Part shown: positions 1 to 6,361 of the stretch, piece by piece
How the letters are laid out: the number at the start of each line of letters is the position of its first letter
How positions within the stretch are numbered: position 1 is the stretch's first letter
Assembly (NCBI GenBank): GCA_029250345.1
Contig: JAQXFL010000046.1
Location: forward strand, 1 to 10,214
Direction: 5' to 3'
From: Candidatus Poseidoniaceae archaeon
GTDB lineage: Archaea > Thermoplasmatota > Poseidoniia > Poseidoniales > Poseidoniaceae
Length of the DNA: 10,214 nt
Translations under genes and position numbers: made by a program
Notes under the pieces: model-generated
What the model was told of the DNA's origin: nothing
Databases searched by the model: none
The model's input: the letters and a program-made list of their open reading frames with translations, nothing else

Positions 1-585
1 ATCATCCATCGAGCCAACCCACTCCAAGGCTTGTGTTGGTACGGAAAGAGAAGCAGTGTCTGAGGAATGGACGCTCCATTCAGAACAACCGTCGCCGTCT
101 TCAGAGGCAATTTGGAGACACCACTTTTGTGGGAGAATGGACCGGTTACAAACAAGGTCATGCCGTTCTGTAAAACGTACCAAGCAATCGTTTTCGACGT
201 AATTCACCCCCATGCTCTCAAGCGCTTCTCTTGATTCATCGTCTTCAGCACCTAATTGAAACCATACAAGAGGAAAATTTTCCTTTTCAATACGCATGAT
301 GAGGTTACGTACCACAGCGCGGGCTCTTTCAGGCGCCAGAAATAAAACGACAATTTCGGGGACAATACCCTCGTCTAGAGCAGGGCGTATAGGAAAACCA
401 TCGATGGTGGCTCCGCCGTCTCTGGGGTGAATTGGGGCGATTGCCCATCCACGCTTTTTCAGTTCAGCAACTGCAGTGTGAGCTGGCCGTTCGCTGTTGA
501 GTCCTGCGCCATAGATATGAACGACCTTTGAGTTGGTAACAAGAGATGCCAACTGGTCTTTGTCTTCGCCCTCCCATGAATCCAT
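1..585 (-). CDS. CoA-binding domain protein (YccU-like), partial at left edge
   Basis: The minus frame starting at ATG 585 stays open for 195 codons to base 1, so the C-terminus lies outside the window. Residues 20-140 read as a CoA_binding_2/YccU-type Rossmann domain: beta strand and glycine turn VVHIYGAG at 21-28, PIHPRDGG at 51-58 followed by IDGFP, the EIVVLFLAPE strand at 77-86, and the family-typical VWFQLGAEDDESREALE at 107-123 leading to VNYVENDCLVRF at 127-138. Such proteins bind CoA or a related nucleotide in the cytosol, and their physiological role is mostly unknown. The visible chain runs over 55 residues beyond the usual domain end of about 140, so it may carry an extra C-terminal part. 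It is divergent from the NAD/CoA operon across 67 bp. A TATA-like element about 26 nt upstream supports this start. The domain is a confident call; the function is not. Confidence 0.82.
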   Translation of the reverse strand, partial: MDSWEGEDKDQLASLVTNSKVVHIYGAGLNSERPAHTAVAELKKRGWAIAPIHPRDGGATIDGFPIRPALDEGIVPEIVVLFLAPERARAVVRNLIMRIEKENFPLVWFQLGAEDDESREALESMGVNYVENDCLVRFTERHDLVCNRSILPQKWCLQIASEDGDGCSEWSVHSSDTASLSVPTQALEWVGSMDD

Positions 586-606
586 GGTTTATTGTCACTC
601 GCTCCA

Positions 607-616
607 CTTAAGAAAA
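607..616 (-). promoter_or_regulatory. candidate TATA box for the CoA-binding gene
   Basis: Read on the minus strand this is TTTTCTTAAG, centred about 26 nt before the ATG at 585. That is the archaeal TATA-to-start distance, so transcription would begin at or next to the start codon (leaderless mRNA). It rests on spacing and AT-richness only. Confidence 0.4.
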
Positions 617-624
617 CTTGTTCG

Positions 625-630
625 ATTAAA
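625..630 (+). promoter_or_regulatory. candidate TATA box for the nadC-PPS operon
   Basis: ATTAAA is centred about 25 nt before the ATG at 653, as expected for a leaderless archaeal promoter. It helps choose 653 as the nadC start over the longer in-frame start at 533, which would run 53 bp into the divergent gene. The minus-strand TATA-like element lies 9 bases away, so the two promoters share a compact divergent region. Confidence 0.4.
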
Positions 631-652
631 CGAAGTAACATTCCTCATCTGT

Positions 653-1630
653 ATGTTTCAAGACATCAAACCTCTACGCCGTTGCATGGGCGACCCTAAA
701 CGACCACCTCACGACCGTGGGCATGAATTGTGGACTGCGGAAGAGGGTCCGTCCCGGATGCTTCTTGGAAGCATAGACCGATGGGTTGGAGCGCTGCTCG
801 CCGACGATGGCATCACTATGCCTTTCATGGGTGGTTCTCAAACAGCTTCTGCAACAATCCTTGCCCGTGCTGATGGAATTGTGGTTGGTACCTCTGCGGT
901 TGACCATATGCTCCAAATTTGGGCCCCATCGCTCAAAATTTCATGGATGGCCGGTGACGGAAAAAAGGTCTCAAACGGCGATGAAATCGCATCTTTATCT
1001 GGCGATAAGGAAACACTCCTTGCAATGGAGCGCAGTATCCTCAATCTCTTGGGCCAACTTTCCGGAATAGCAACAGAAGCGAAACGCTGGTCGGCACGCG
1101 CACCCGGTCAGATTGCGTGTACTCGCAAGACTGTATGGGGGCTCTTGGATAAGTGGGCCGTTCACCTCGGTGGCGGCCTTACCCATCGGCTTCATCGCAG
1201 TGATGCTACAATGCTCAAAGAGAACGACTTAGCCACAATGTATGAGGAACACGATGCACATGCAAACCGTATTGTTGCCTATCTTCAAGAATTCACAGGA
1301 GAGGGCTGTGGAGCATTCCTTGAAATCGAAGTTCGTGAAGACAAGGAAGCCATCATGGCCGCAGCCGCTTGGTCTCAGCGCGATGATACCAGCAACTTAC
1401 CTGAATTGGTCGTTATGCTCGATAATTTTGGCCCAGAACGCTGCAAAGACATCGTTTCACAACTCAAAGAGATGGGCTTAAGGGAAAATCTTTGGCTTGA
1501 AGCGAGCGGTGGAATCGTGTATGAACAGCTCGATGATTGGCACGAAAGTGGCATTGATGTGCTGTCAACCAGTGCAGTGAACCGGGGCGTATCTCCTCTC
1601 GATCTCTCTATGATTGCCGACGGCGCTTGA
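653..1630 (+). CDS. nadC: quinolinate phosphoribosyltransferase (nicotinate-nucleotide pyrophosphorylase, carboxylating)
   Basis: NadC condenses quinolinate with PRPP, releasing CO2 and PPi, to give nicotinate mononucleotide in de novo NAD synthesis. From ATG 653 the protein has 325 residues, longer than the usual 280 or so because of an N-terminal extension of about 40. Family blocks appear in order: ERSILNLLGQLSGIAT at 126-141, TRKT at 157-160 (phosphate/carboxylate-binding Arg-Lys), GGGLTHR at 173-179, a Lys at 189, EIEV at 224-227, MLDNF at 255-259 and EASGGI at 283-288. Two blocks differ from the consensus: TRKT is followed by VWG instead of the usual TPG, and the usual KDNH is KEND. An ATG at 686 is an alternative start. 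The PPS gene follows after 9 nt, so the two are probably one operon. The family is confident; quinolinate as substrate is inferred from the conserved basic residues. Confidence 0.85.
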   Translation: MFQDIKPLRRCMGDPKRPPHDRGHELWTAEEGPSRMLLGSIDRWVGALLADDGITMPFMGGSQTASATILARADGIVVGTSAVDHMLQIWAPSLKISWMAGDGKKVSNGDEIASLSGDKETLLAMERSILNLLGQLSGIATEAKRWSARAPGQIACTRKTVWGLLDKWAVHLGGGLTHRLHRSDATMLKENDLATMYEEHDAHANRIVAYLQEFTGEGCGAFLEIEVREDKEAIMAAAAWSQRDDTSNLPELVVMLDNFGPERCKDIVSQLKEMGLRENLWLEASGGIVYEQLDDWHESGIDVLSTSAVNRGVSPLDLSMIADGA

Positions 1631-1639
1631 GGCGATACG

Positions 1640-2392
1640 ATGGACGAAATTGCCGCAGACCCTACTCATCCGAGGTATCAATCGTTGTTGATGCGTCACC
1701 GACTTGAAGAGGCAGAGAAAAAGGGTATGCTCGCAGGGAGCGCCCTCATCGCTCACGGTCGCGGTGAAGCGTATGATTACCTGTTAGGTGAACAAACGAT
1801 TCCCAGCGCAATGTTGGCTACTGAACAAGCGTTAGCACATCTCATTGCCGCTCAACATCCAGTCATCAGTCTCAACGGGAATGCAGTCGCTCTTGCTGGC
1901 AAGGAGTTGCTCCATCTTGCCGACCGAATAGGATGCCCAGTTGAAATCAATATTTTCTATCGAACTCCAGAACGAATGTCGGCGTTGATTGAACATTTGA
2001 CGGAACTCAAAGATGCACACTCTTACGATGTTGAAATTTTAGGAGCACAGCCTGATGCCCGTATACCCGGCTTGGAAGGCCCTCGTGCGAACTGCGTCAA
2101 GCGAGGAATCCTTGACTCAGATGTTCTCTTGGTTCCTCTTGAAGACGGAGACCGTTGCGAAGCACTGATGGCCATGGGCAAAACAGTGCTCGTTATCGAC
2201 CTTAATCCACTTTCGCGCACGGCGCAAATGGCTTCTGTTACGATGGTCGACGAACTTTCACGTGTCGTTGAAAACATGAACACCCTCTTGGCAGCTGATG
2301 AACTTCCAAAGATTTCCAACGAATACAACAACGAGTTCTCTCTCCAAGATTCGTTAAATTACATCAAAGATTTCTTGACTGTAAACAACTGA
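1640..2392 (+). CDS. 4-phosphopantoate--beta-alanine ligase (archaeal phosphopantothenate synthetase)
   Basis: In archaea this enzyme joins 4-phosphopantoate to beta-alanine with ATP, giving 4'-phosphopantothenate; with pantoate kinase it replaces bacterial PanC and pantothenate kinase in CoA synthesis. The 250-residue length is typical. The conserved blocks are nearly all present: HGRGEAYDYLLGE at 39-51, VISLNGN at 75-81, EINIFYRTPER at 102-112, VPLEDGDR at 165-172 and IDLNPLSRTA at 186-195. The last 30 residues are a less conserved tail. It begins 9 nt after the nadC stop, close enough for co-transcription and coupled translation. This family is essentially restricted to archaea, so it is the best taxonomic marker in the window. 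Confidence 0.94.
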   Translation: MDEIAADPTHPRYQSLLMRHRLEEAEKKGMLAGSALIAHGRGEAYDYLLGEQTIPSAMLATEQALAHLIAAQHPVISLNGNAVALAGKELLHLADRIGCPVEINIFYRTPERMSALIEHLTELKDAHSYDVEILGAQPDARIPGLEGPRANCVKRGILDSDVLLVPLEDGDRCEALMAMGKTVLVIDLNPLSRTAQMASVTMVDELSRVVENMNTLLAADELPKISNEYNNEFSLQDSLNYIKDFLTVNN

Positions 2393-2405
2393 AGCATTCG
2401 CTTCA
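2390..2405. terminator. hairpin between convergent genes
   Basis: TGAAGC, loop ATTC, GCTTCA form a perfect 6-bp stem that begins on the PPS stop codon and lies in the 20-bp gap before the stop of the minus-strand dehydrogenase. Its position suggests a bidirectional 3'-end element. The stem is short and neither side has a clear T-tract, so termination is only a suggestion. Confidence 0.35.
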
Positions 2406-2412
2406 ATGTGCA

Positions 2413-3597
2413 TCAGAATCGTTCTTGAAGTTTGGTAGAAAGCCGTGAAGCAATGCTTTCACCGATGCCGGAGCATGTTGCGGTGCCACCAAGGTCGTAG
2501 GTGAGGCCTTTTCCTTCACGGAGATGGTCTGCAACGCTTTCATCGATGAGGCTTCCAATCTGAATCAGTTGTTCGTCGTTGTTCTTTCGACCGAGCCAGT
2601 CCATCATGAGTTGAATCGAGTTAATGCTCGCAATTGGATTGACTTTGTTCATTCCTGCGTATTTTGGCGCCGAACCGTGAACCGGTTCAAAGAACGCATT
2701 CGTGTCACCAATGTTTCCGGACGCAGCCATACCCATTCCTCCTTGCAGAACAGCGCCGAGGTCAGTGGCTATATCGCCAAACATGTTGGACGTAACGACA
2801 ACATCGTAACTTTCTGGGCTTCGTGTGAGCCACTGGGTGAAAGCATCAATGAATCCGTAATCAAGTTCCGTTCCCGGATAATTTTGTGAGACTTTCTCAA
2901 AAGTTCGTCGGAACAACTGGCAACCTCGTGTTACGTTGGATTTGTCGATGCAGGAGACGCGCTTCTTACCGTCGATTGGAGCTCCGTTTCGTGTTTCCGC
3001 AATTTCGAAACCCATTCGAATCAGTCGCTCACTGCCGTGTTCAGATATCGGTCTTGGATCGTAGGCAATTTCACCTTGTAGCCCAGGGAATGTCATTTCC
3101 GGAGGTTCATAGGGAGTGCGGCCCATGGCTCGATCAGCACTTCGTCGTAGAAGTGAATGGTACAGCCCTTCAGTGTTTTCTCGTAGAATGGTCATGTCGA
3201 CCATGCCCGGCTCCCAAATCTGAGTAAACTTGCCGTGAACTTTGTGAGGTACGCCTTCATACAATTTGATTGGACGTAGGTTTGCGTACAAATCCAGTCC
3301 ACTGCGTAGGCCGAGAATAACAGAGCCACCAGCAAGGTCTCCGTTTGGGAGGAATGCGCCGGGGTGACCGATAGCGCCGAGGTAGAGAGCATCGGCTTCT
3401 TCACGGCAAAAATCAAAGGAACCTTCTGCCCACTCCTGGCCCGTTTCGACGTAATGTTGCCCGCCACAAGGAATCACCGTTTGCTCGAATCCTTGGTTTG
3501 TATGCTGCTCTATGGTGTTGAGAATGCGCTGAGCCTCAATCGCAACTTCTCGCCCCGTTCCATCGCCCGGTAAAATGCCAATTCGATAGTCAGCCAT
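2413..3597 (-). CDS. isocitrate/isopropylmalate dehydrogenase family protein
   Basis: A 394-residue beta-decarboxylating 2-hydroxyacid dehydrogenase that would oxidise and decarboxylate a malate-type substrate with NAD(P)+ and Mg2+. Visible blocks are the N-terminal ILPGDGTG near 8-15, the substrate loop around RSGLDLYANLRP at 98-109, RENTEGLY at 139-146, catalytic Lys 219 in DKSNV, the metal-binding block NMFGDIATD at 271-279 and the nucleotide loop EPVHGSAPKYAG at 304-315. The substrate loop lacks the Glu that marks isopropylmalate dehydrogenases (Gly 91 instead) but keeps hydrophobic Ile 94 and Leu 95. The nucleotide loop has Lys 312, Tyr 313 and Val 319, as in NADP-dependent E. coli isocitrate dehydrogenase. 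The substrate is therefore open, and no other leucine-pathway gene is nearby. I chose ATG 3597 over ATG 3615 because a TATA-like element lies about 26 nt upstream of it. Confidence 0.85.
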   Translation of the reverse strand: MADYRIGILPGDGTGREVAIEAQRILNTIEQHTNQGFEQTVIPCGGQHYVETGQEWAEGSFDFCREEADALYLGAIGHPGAFLPNGDLAGGSVILGLRSGLDLYANLRPIKLYEGVPHKVHGKFTQIWEPGMVDMTILRENTEGLYHSLLRRSADRAMGRTPYEPPEMTFPGLQGEIAYDPRPISEHGSERLIRMGFEIAETRNGAPIDGKKRVSCIDKSNVTRGCQLFRRTFEKVSQNYPGTELDYGFIDAFTQWLTRSPESYDVVVTSNMFGDIATDLGAVLQGGMGMAASGNIGDTNAFFEPVHGSAPKYAGMNKVNPIASINSIQLMMDWLGRKNNDEQLIQIGSLIDESVADHLREGKGLTYDLGGTATCSGIGESIASRLSTKLQERF

Positions 3598-3618
3598 GTT
3601 TTTTCGCACGAGCAACCC

Positions 3619-3626
3619 CTACATGA
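3619..3626 (-). promoter_or_regulatory. candidate TATA box for the dehydrogenase gene
   Basis: The minus strand reads TTCATGTA, centred about 26 nt before the ATG at 3597. It supports that start and a leaderless transcript, but the match is weak and rests mainly on spacing. Confidence 0.25.
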
Positions 3627-3709
3627 ATGCGCCCCCCGCTGAGTGATGATTTTCGGTTTCGTAGGGCTGCTCTTTTTCGCGGTCGGTCATCCAATGAGGC
3701 CGGTGACCA

Positions 3710-3725
3710 GTGGAATTGTTTCCAC
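3710..3725. repeat. inverted repeat GTGGAA-TTGT-TTCCAC
   Basis: A perfect 6-bp inverted repeat with a 4-base loop in the centre of the divergent intergenic region. It could be a regulator-binding dyad or an RNA hairpin. No direct evidence separates these from chance. Confidence 0.3.
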
Positions 3726-3771
3726 CGTTGGAACAGAGGTGTGTGTTGCTGTTTTTCAGTGGAACTCATGG

Positions 3772-3785
3772 TCTTCCGAGGAAGA
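3772..3785. repeat. palindrome TCTTCC-GA-GGAAGA, operator candidate
   Basis: A perfect 6+6 dyad with a 2-base centre, lying 38 bases before the ATG at 3823 and just upstream of the TATA-like GTATTCATAGG at 3788-3798. The short centre suits a dimeric protein-binding site better than an RNA hairpin, and the position suits an activator or repressor of the downstream cluster. Confidence 0.3.
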
Positions 3786-3822
3786 GAGTATTCATAGGCT
3801 GTCATTGAGGAGAGTATTGAAC

Positions 3823-4476
3823 ATGAGCGACAAACAACACAAGATTTCTGATGATCAGATTGCTGTCGAACTCATGCCCGTAGAAGTTCAACGTTTGGCT
3901 GAAATCATGCGCGGAGTTAATCCCGATTGGAGCCTTGATGCATGGTTGTCCGAGCAGGCAACTGCGACGCTCGAACTCGTTCAATCGGACCTCAACCGTG
4001 AACGGATGGTCATCGAACAGCGCTTGCACAGATTGCAGGCCATTCAACACCGCTTCATAGATGGCGAAGAGGAGGATTCGGGTTTGGACCCGAACCAGAG
4101 AAACATCTTCGATTGTTTTGATCTCCAGGTCGACTCGAGTCTCAAGGGGCTGGGTAAGCGAACAGCGGTGAGCGAAGATACGAAACAAACCACTCCTTCA
4201 GTCGACGAAGTAATGCACCCTGCGAACAATTTTATCGAACTGCTACCTGACGATGAGAGCGATGACCCTTTGCTTGCAGTCGTCTGTCAAATGCTTCTCA
4301 TTCATGTGGATTCGGAGTTGGCCAAAGGCCTTCCATGCGCAACGCTCGAGACAATTTTCAAGGAACTCAACTCCAGCGGAATAAGTCCAGAAGAAATTGA
4401 TGAAGCATTGGATTACTCTCTTATGAACGGTACGCTCATCGAAATCGATGACGATTGTTTCGTGCCTTTGCAATAA
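3823..4476 (+). CDS. hypothetical protein with coiled coil and probable C-terminal winged helix
   Basis: I do not recognise this 217-residue soluble protein. Residues 10-80 are mostly helical; from about 37 to 78 heptad-like spacing (LELVQSDLNRERMVIEQRL, then HRLQAI) suggests a coiled coil. Residues 80-145 form a polar, acidic, probably disordered linker. Residues 147-217 look like a compact winged-helix fold: a helix LLAVVCQMLLIH, then TLETIFKELNSSGISPEEID and a Leu-rich recognition-type helix followed by a small beta wing, TLIEIDDDCFVP. A DNA-binding or protein-docking role is possible. ATG 3823 is chosen over the in-frame ATG at 3643 because purine-rich GAGGAGA lies 9 nt upstream and residues before it look non-coding. 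Two membrane-protein genes follow closely on the same strand. Confidence 0.7.
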   Translation: MSDKQHKISDDQIAVELMPVEVQRLAEIMRGVNPDWSLDAWLSEQATATLELVQSDLNRERMVIEQRLHRLQAIQHRFIDGEEEDSGLDPNQRNIFDCFDLQVDSSLKGLGKRTAVSEDTKQTTPSVDEVMHPANNFIELLPDDESDDPLLAVVCQMLLIHVDSELAKGLPCATLETIFKELNSSGISPEEIDEALDYSLMNGTLIEIDDDCFVPLQ

Positions 4477-4514
4477 GCGGTAAATTGACACCTCAACGCC
4501 CTCTGCCTATCACC

Positions 4515-4829
4515 ATGGCGACACGGAAAGAAAGCGCTCAGCGGCTTCTCGATACGTTGAAATCCAAGAGGAAATTGCGCAACCGAGTGATTTTTTCTGT
4601 AAGCCAAGCTGTCGTTGTGAGCGGTCTGATTTGGTATTTCACTTCACAATGGCAATTTGCCGTTGCGGCAATATTCATCATTGGAGTGTTCATCCAATTT
4701 GCTTTTGAACGGATGACGATAAGTATCGAAGCCAGCCGAGTAAAGGCTCTTGCCGACCTCGGTTGGAAAGAAGATTCGCTCAGCGATGAAGAGTATCTTG
4801 TTCGAATTGAAAAGGCACTCAACGGCTAG
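4515..4829 (+). CDS. small two-TM membrane protein, unknown function
   Basis: A 104-residue protein with no family I recognise. A basic N-terminus (Lys/Arg-rich to about 24) is followed by two hydrophobic helices at about 25-42 and 47-65, then an amphipathic, acidic tail of about 40 residues ending in LVRIEKALNG. The charge pattern predicts both termini in the cytoplasm. ATG 4515 is preferred over an upstream in-frame start at 4455, which would overlap the preceding gene and gives a compositionally unlike N-terminus. A TATA-like AT-rich stretch (GGTAAATTG, about 4481-4489) lies about 30 nt upstream, so the gene may have its own promoter. The next gene starts 8 nt after its stop, which makes co-transcription very likely. 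Confidence 0.7.
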   Translation: MATRKESAQRLLDTLKSKRKLRNRVIFSVSQAVVVSGLIWYFTSQWQFAVAAIFIIGVFIQFAFERMTISIEASRVKALADLGWKEDSLSDEEYLVRIEKALNG

Positions 4830-4837
4830 GGGTTCCC

Positions 4838-5536
4838 ATGGAGAATCCAGGTGATTTTTTCATTCGGCATTACTTTGCCGAAGAGAAACAACAGCGCCAA
4901 CACCGCCTCTACATCCGTCTTCTCGCATTTATTCTAACTGGGTTTGTTTTTGCAGTCATGCAAATGTACCGCGGTTCTGTTATCGAAACGTCTGCGTTCG
5001 CTCTTGTGTCGATTACCATCGTCTTCTTGATTCGTTTTCGGTCCGTCCTTCGGGCACGCGAACGAGAAGAAGCATTGTTCAATTTGCTTGAAGTTGATCC
5101 AGCCGTTTTTGACCACCCTTCTCGTATGGAAATTGCATTGAAGGCAGCACAATCTGGTTCGTTTCAAACGCTTCAAGTTTCGAAGACTCAGCGCCGAAAC
5201 CGTGGTTCAGATGAGAAGGGCTTCACATCAGGCAAGACGGCATCACCCCTTGATTCTGCTTTACAACGGCGGGATGCTTCGCTTTCTGCTGGCAACTTCG
5301 ACGGCCTTGAAGGCGACTTGCGACCGTCTGAACTCTTGGTCTCCGAGGCCAATGTTCGTTACGAGCAGATTGCTCAGCAACGCTGGAAAGATTCCGAGTC
5401 GAACGACCAAGACCTCATTGAAGCAGGCGTCGAGCGGCTCGGCGATTTGGTTCGTACCGATTGGTTTGAGAAAAATGCCAAGGATGGTGCCGTAGAGGCA
5501 TTGATGGAATCCAAGAGCGGTGACGAGCCTGTTTGA
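4838..5536 (+). CDS. two-TM membrane protein with long cytoplasmic tail, unknown function
   Basis: A 232-residue protein that I cannot place in a family. Residues 1-24 are polar and basic near the membrane. Hydrophobic helices lie at about 26-44 and 49-66, separated by a short loop (QMYRGS). After the second helix comes an Arg/Glu-rich helix (LRAREREEALFNLL), then residues 105-165 of low-complexity, Ser/Arg-rich, probably disordered sequence, and finally acidic helical sequence to the end. The membrane pair followed by a charged helix and a short motif ending in an Ala-Leu helix resembles the preceding gene, so the two could be distant paralogues. It lies 8 nt after its neighbour, and the next gene, 36 nt on, appears to have its own promoter. 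Confidence 0.7.
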   Translation: MENPGDFFIRHYFAEEKQQRQHRLYIRLLAFILTGFVFAVMQMYRGSVIETSAFALVSITIVFLIRFRSVLRAREREEALFNLLEVDPAVFDHPSRMEIALKAAQSGSFQTLQVSKTQRRNRGSDEKGFTSGKTASPLDSALQRRDASLSAGNFDGLEGDLRPSELLVSEANVRYEQIAQQRWKDSESNDQDLIEAGVERLGDLVRTDWFEKNAKDGAVEALMESKSGDEPV

Positions 5537-5545
5537 GGCAAGCCC

Positions 5546-5553
5546 AATAAGTA
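5546..5553 (+). promoter_or_regulatory. candidate TATA box for the sugar-nucleotide genes
   Basis: AATAAGTA is centred about 24 nt before the ATG at 5573, the spacing of a leaderless archaeal promoter. It lies in the 36-bp gap after the membrane-protein gene and suggests that the sugar-nucleotide module begins a new transcript. Confidence 0.35.
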
Positions 5554-5572
5554 CGACCTTCTAGCCTCTCTT

Positions 5573-6319
5573 ATGATGACCACCGCCATTTTAGTAGCAG
5601 GCGGTCATGGAATCCGATTGTATCCTTTTACTCGCTACACTCAAAAAACGCTCTTACCTTTGTACAACAGACCAGTAATCGACTTCGCACTCGGAACAAT
5701 ACGCCGTGCTGGAATCAAAGACATCACCATCATTTCCAACGAATTCATCGGTCAAATTGCACAGCATGTCGGTGCTGGCTTTGAAGGAGAAAAAATTCAT
5801 TATGTTCTCGAGGAAGAACCTCAAGGTGTTGCGGCAGCACTCAATCTTGCCCGCCCGTACAATGAAGACTGCCGGGTATTGGTCTACTTCTCTGACAACA
5901 TCACAACGCTCGAATTGAAAGAGGAAGTTACTCGCTTCAACACCTCTGAAGAGAGCCCCGGTTGCGTGCTTTTGGCTCGTGAAGAACAGAACCCCGAAGC
6001 ATTCGGAGTCGCTGTCACCGATGAAGAGGGCAACATCACCGACATTGTAGAGAAACCACAAAATCCTCCTTCGAATCTTGCCATTGGCGGGATATACCTG
6101 TTTGATGAGAACTTTTGGCATTACTTGGACCAAGCTGTTGAGGAGCGCGGCGGATCCGTTTCAATATCCGATGTCACGCGGCAATATGTCCGCCAAGGTA
6201 AGGCCAAATTGCTCTCAGTAGGGCATGAAACATGGGTCGATTGTGGCACACCTGACTCTTTGTTACTCGCCTCTCAAATGGTGAAGGATGGCAAATTAAA
6301 TCCAAACCCTCACCGCTGA
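5573..6319 (+). CDS. sugar-1-phosphate nucleotidyltransferase (RmlA/GlmU N-terminal type)
   Basis: This cytosolic enzyme should join a sugar 1-phosphate to an NTP (dTTP or UTP) to make a nucleotide sugar and PPi. The 248 residues cover only the catalytic Rossmann-like domain, somewhat shorter than RmlA (about 290), with no left-handed beta-helix tail. Visible blocks are VAGGHGIRLYPFT at 8-20, Lys 25, QGVAAAL at 84-90, the metal-binding Asp in FSDNI at 106-110, EKP at 160-162, SNLAIGGIYLFD at 167-178 and WVDCGTPDSLLLAS at 221-234. The late blocks are closest to glucose-1-phosphate thymidylyltransferases. The nucleotide-binding loop reads GHGIR where GxGTR is usual. ATG 5573 and the adjacent ATG 5576 are equally possible starts. 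A sugar-nucleotide dehydrogenase follows 42 bp downstream. The family is secure; the exact sugar and nucleotide are not. Confidence 0.88.
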   Translation: MMTTAILVAGGHGIRLYPFTRYTQKTLLPLYNRPVIDFALGTIRRAGIKDITIISNEFIGQIAQHVGAGFEGEKIHYVLEEEPQGVAAALNLARPYNEDCRVLVYFSDNITTLELKEEVTRFNTSEESPGCVLLAREEQNPEAFGVAVTDEEGNITDIVEKPQNPPSNLAIGGIYLFDENFWHYLDQAVEERGGSVSISDVTRQYVRQGKAKLLSVGHETWVDCGTPDSLLLASQMVKDGKLNPNPHR

Positions 6320-6361
6320 TCAAACATTACAATCAAAGCCTACCGTCGCTGGCATTCATCC

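Larger units (their letters stand above)
3598..3822. other. 225-bp divergent intergenic region
   Basis: This gap separates the minus-strand dehydrogenase from the plus-strand gene at 3823. It contains a TATA-like element for each side, a GTGGAA/TTCCAC hairpin at 3710-3725, a TCTTCC-GA-GGAAGA dyad at 3772-3785, and CAGTGGAA twice (3708-3715 and near 3757). Frames are open on both strands: a 60-codon plus extension from 3643, and a 71-codon, Arg/Lys-rich minus frame at 3590-3805. Neither resembles a known protein. It is most likely regulatory DNA, possibly with a short RNA. Confidence 0.5.

Noticed and set aside
533..652. Upstream in-frame extension of nadC from ATG 533
   Set aside because: It would overlap the divergent CoA-binding gene by 53 bp, its composition does not resemble the family, and the TATA-like element at 625-630 places the start near 653.
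2524..3227. Long plus-strand frames opposite the dehydrogenase gene
   Set aside because: They are shadows of the conserved minus-strand gene, which has clear family motifs throughout.
3470..3500. tRNA-like TTCGAATCC-type fragment within the dehydrogenase gene
   Set aside because: There is no matching acceptor stem or anticodon arm around it, and it lies in a well-supported coding region.
3590..3805. 71-codon minus-strand frame ending 8 nt inside the dehydrogenase gene
   Set aside because: It is Arg/Lys-rich without family resemblance and probably chance, although its stop overlapping the next start is a layout seen in coupled small genes.
3643..3822. 60-codon in-frame extension upstream of the gene at 3823, with a hydrophobic start
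   Set aside because: It crosses the candidate operator and promoter region, has no resemblance to the downstream protein style, and a purine-rich site precedes ATG 3823.
5654..6133. 159-codon minus-strand frame
   Set aside because: It lies opposite the nucleotidyltransferase and has no independent motifs; the plus-strand protein is well conserved.
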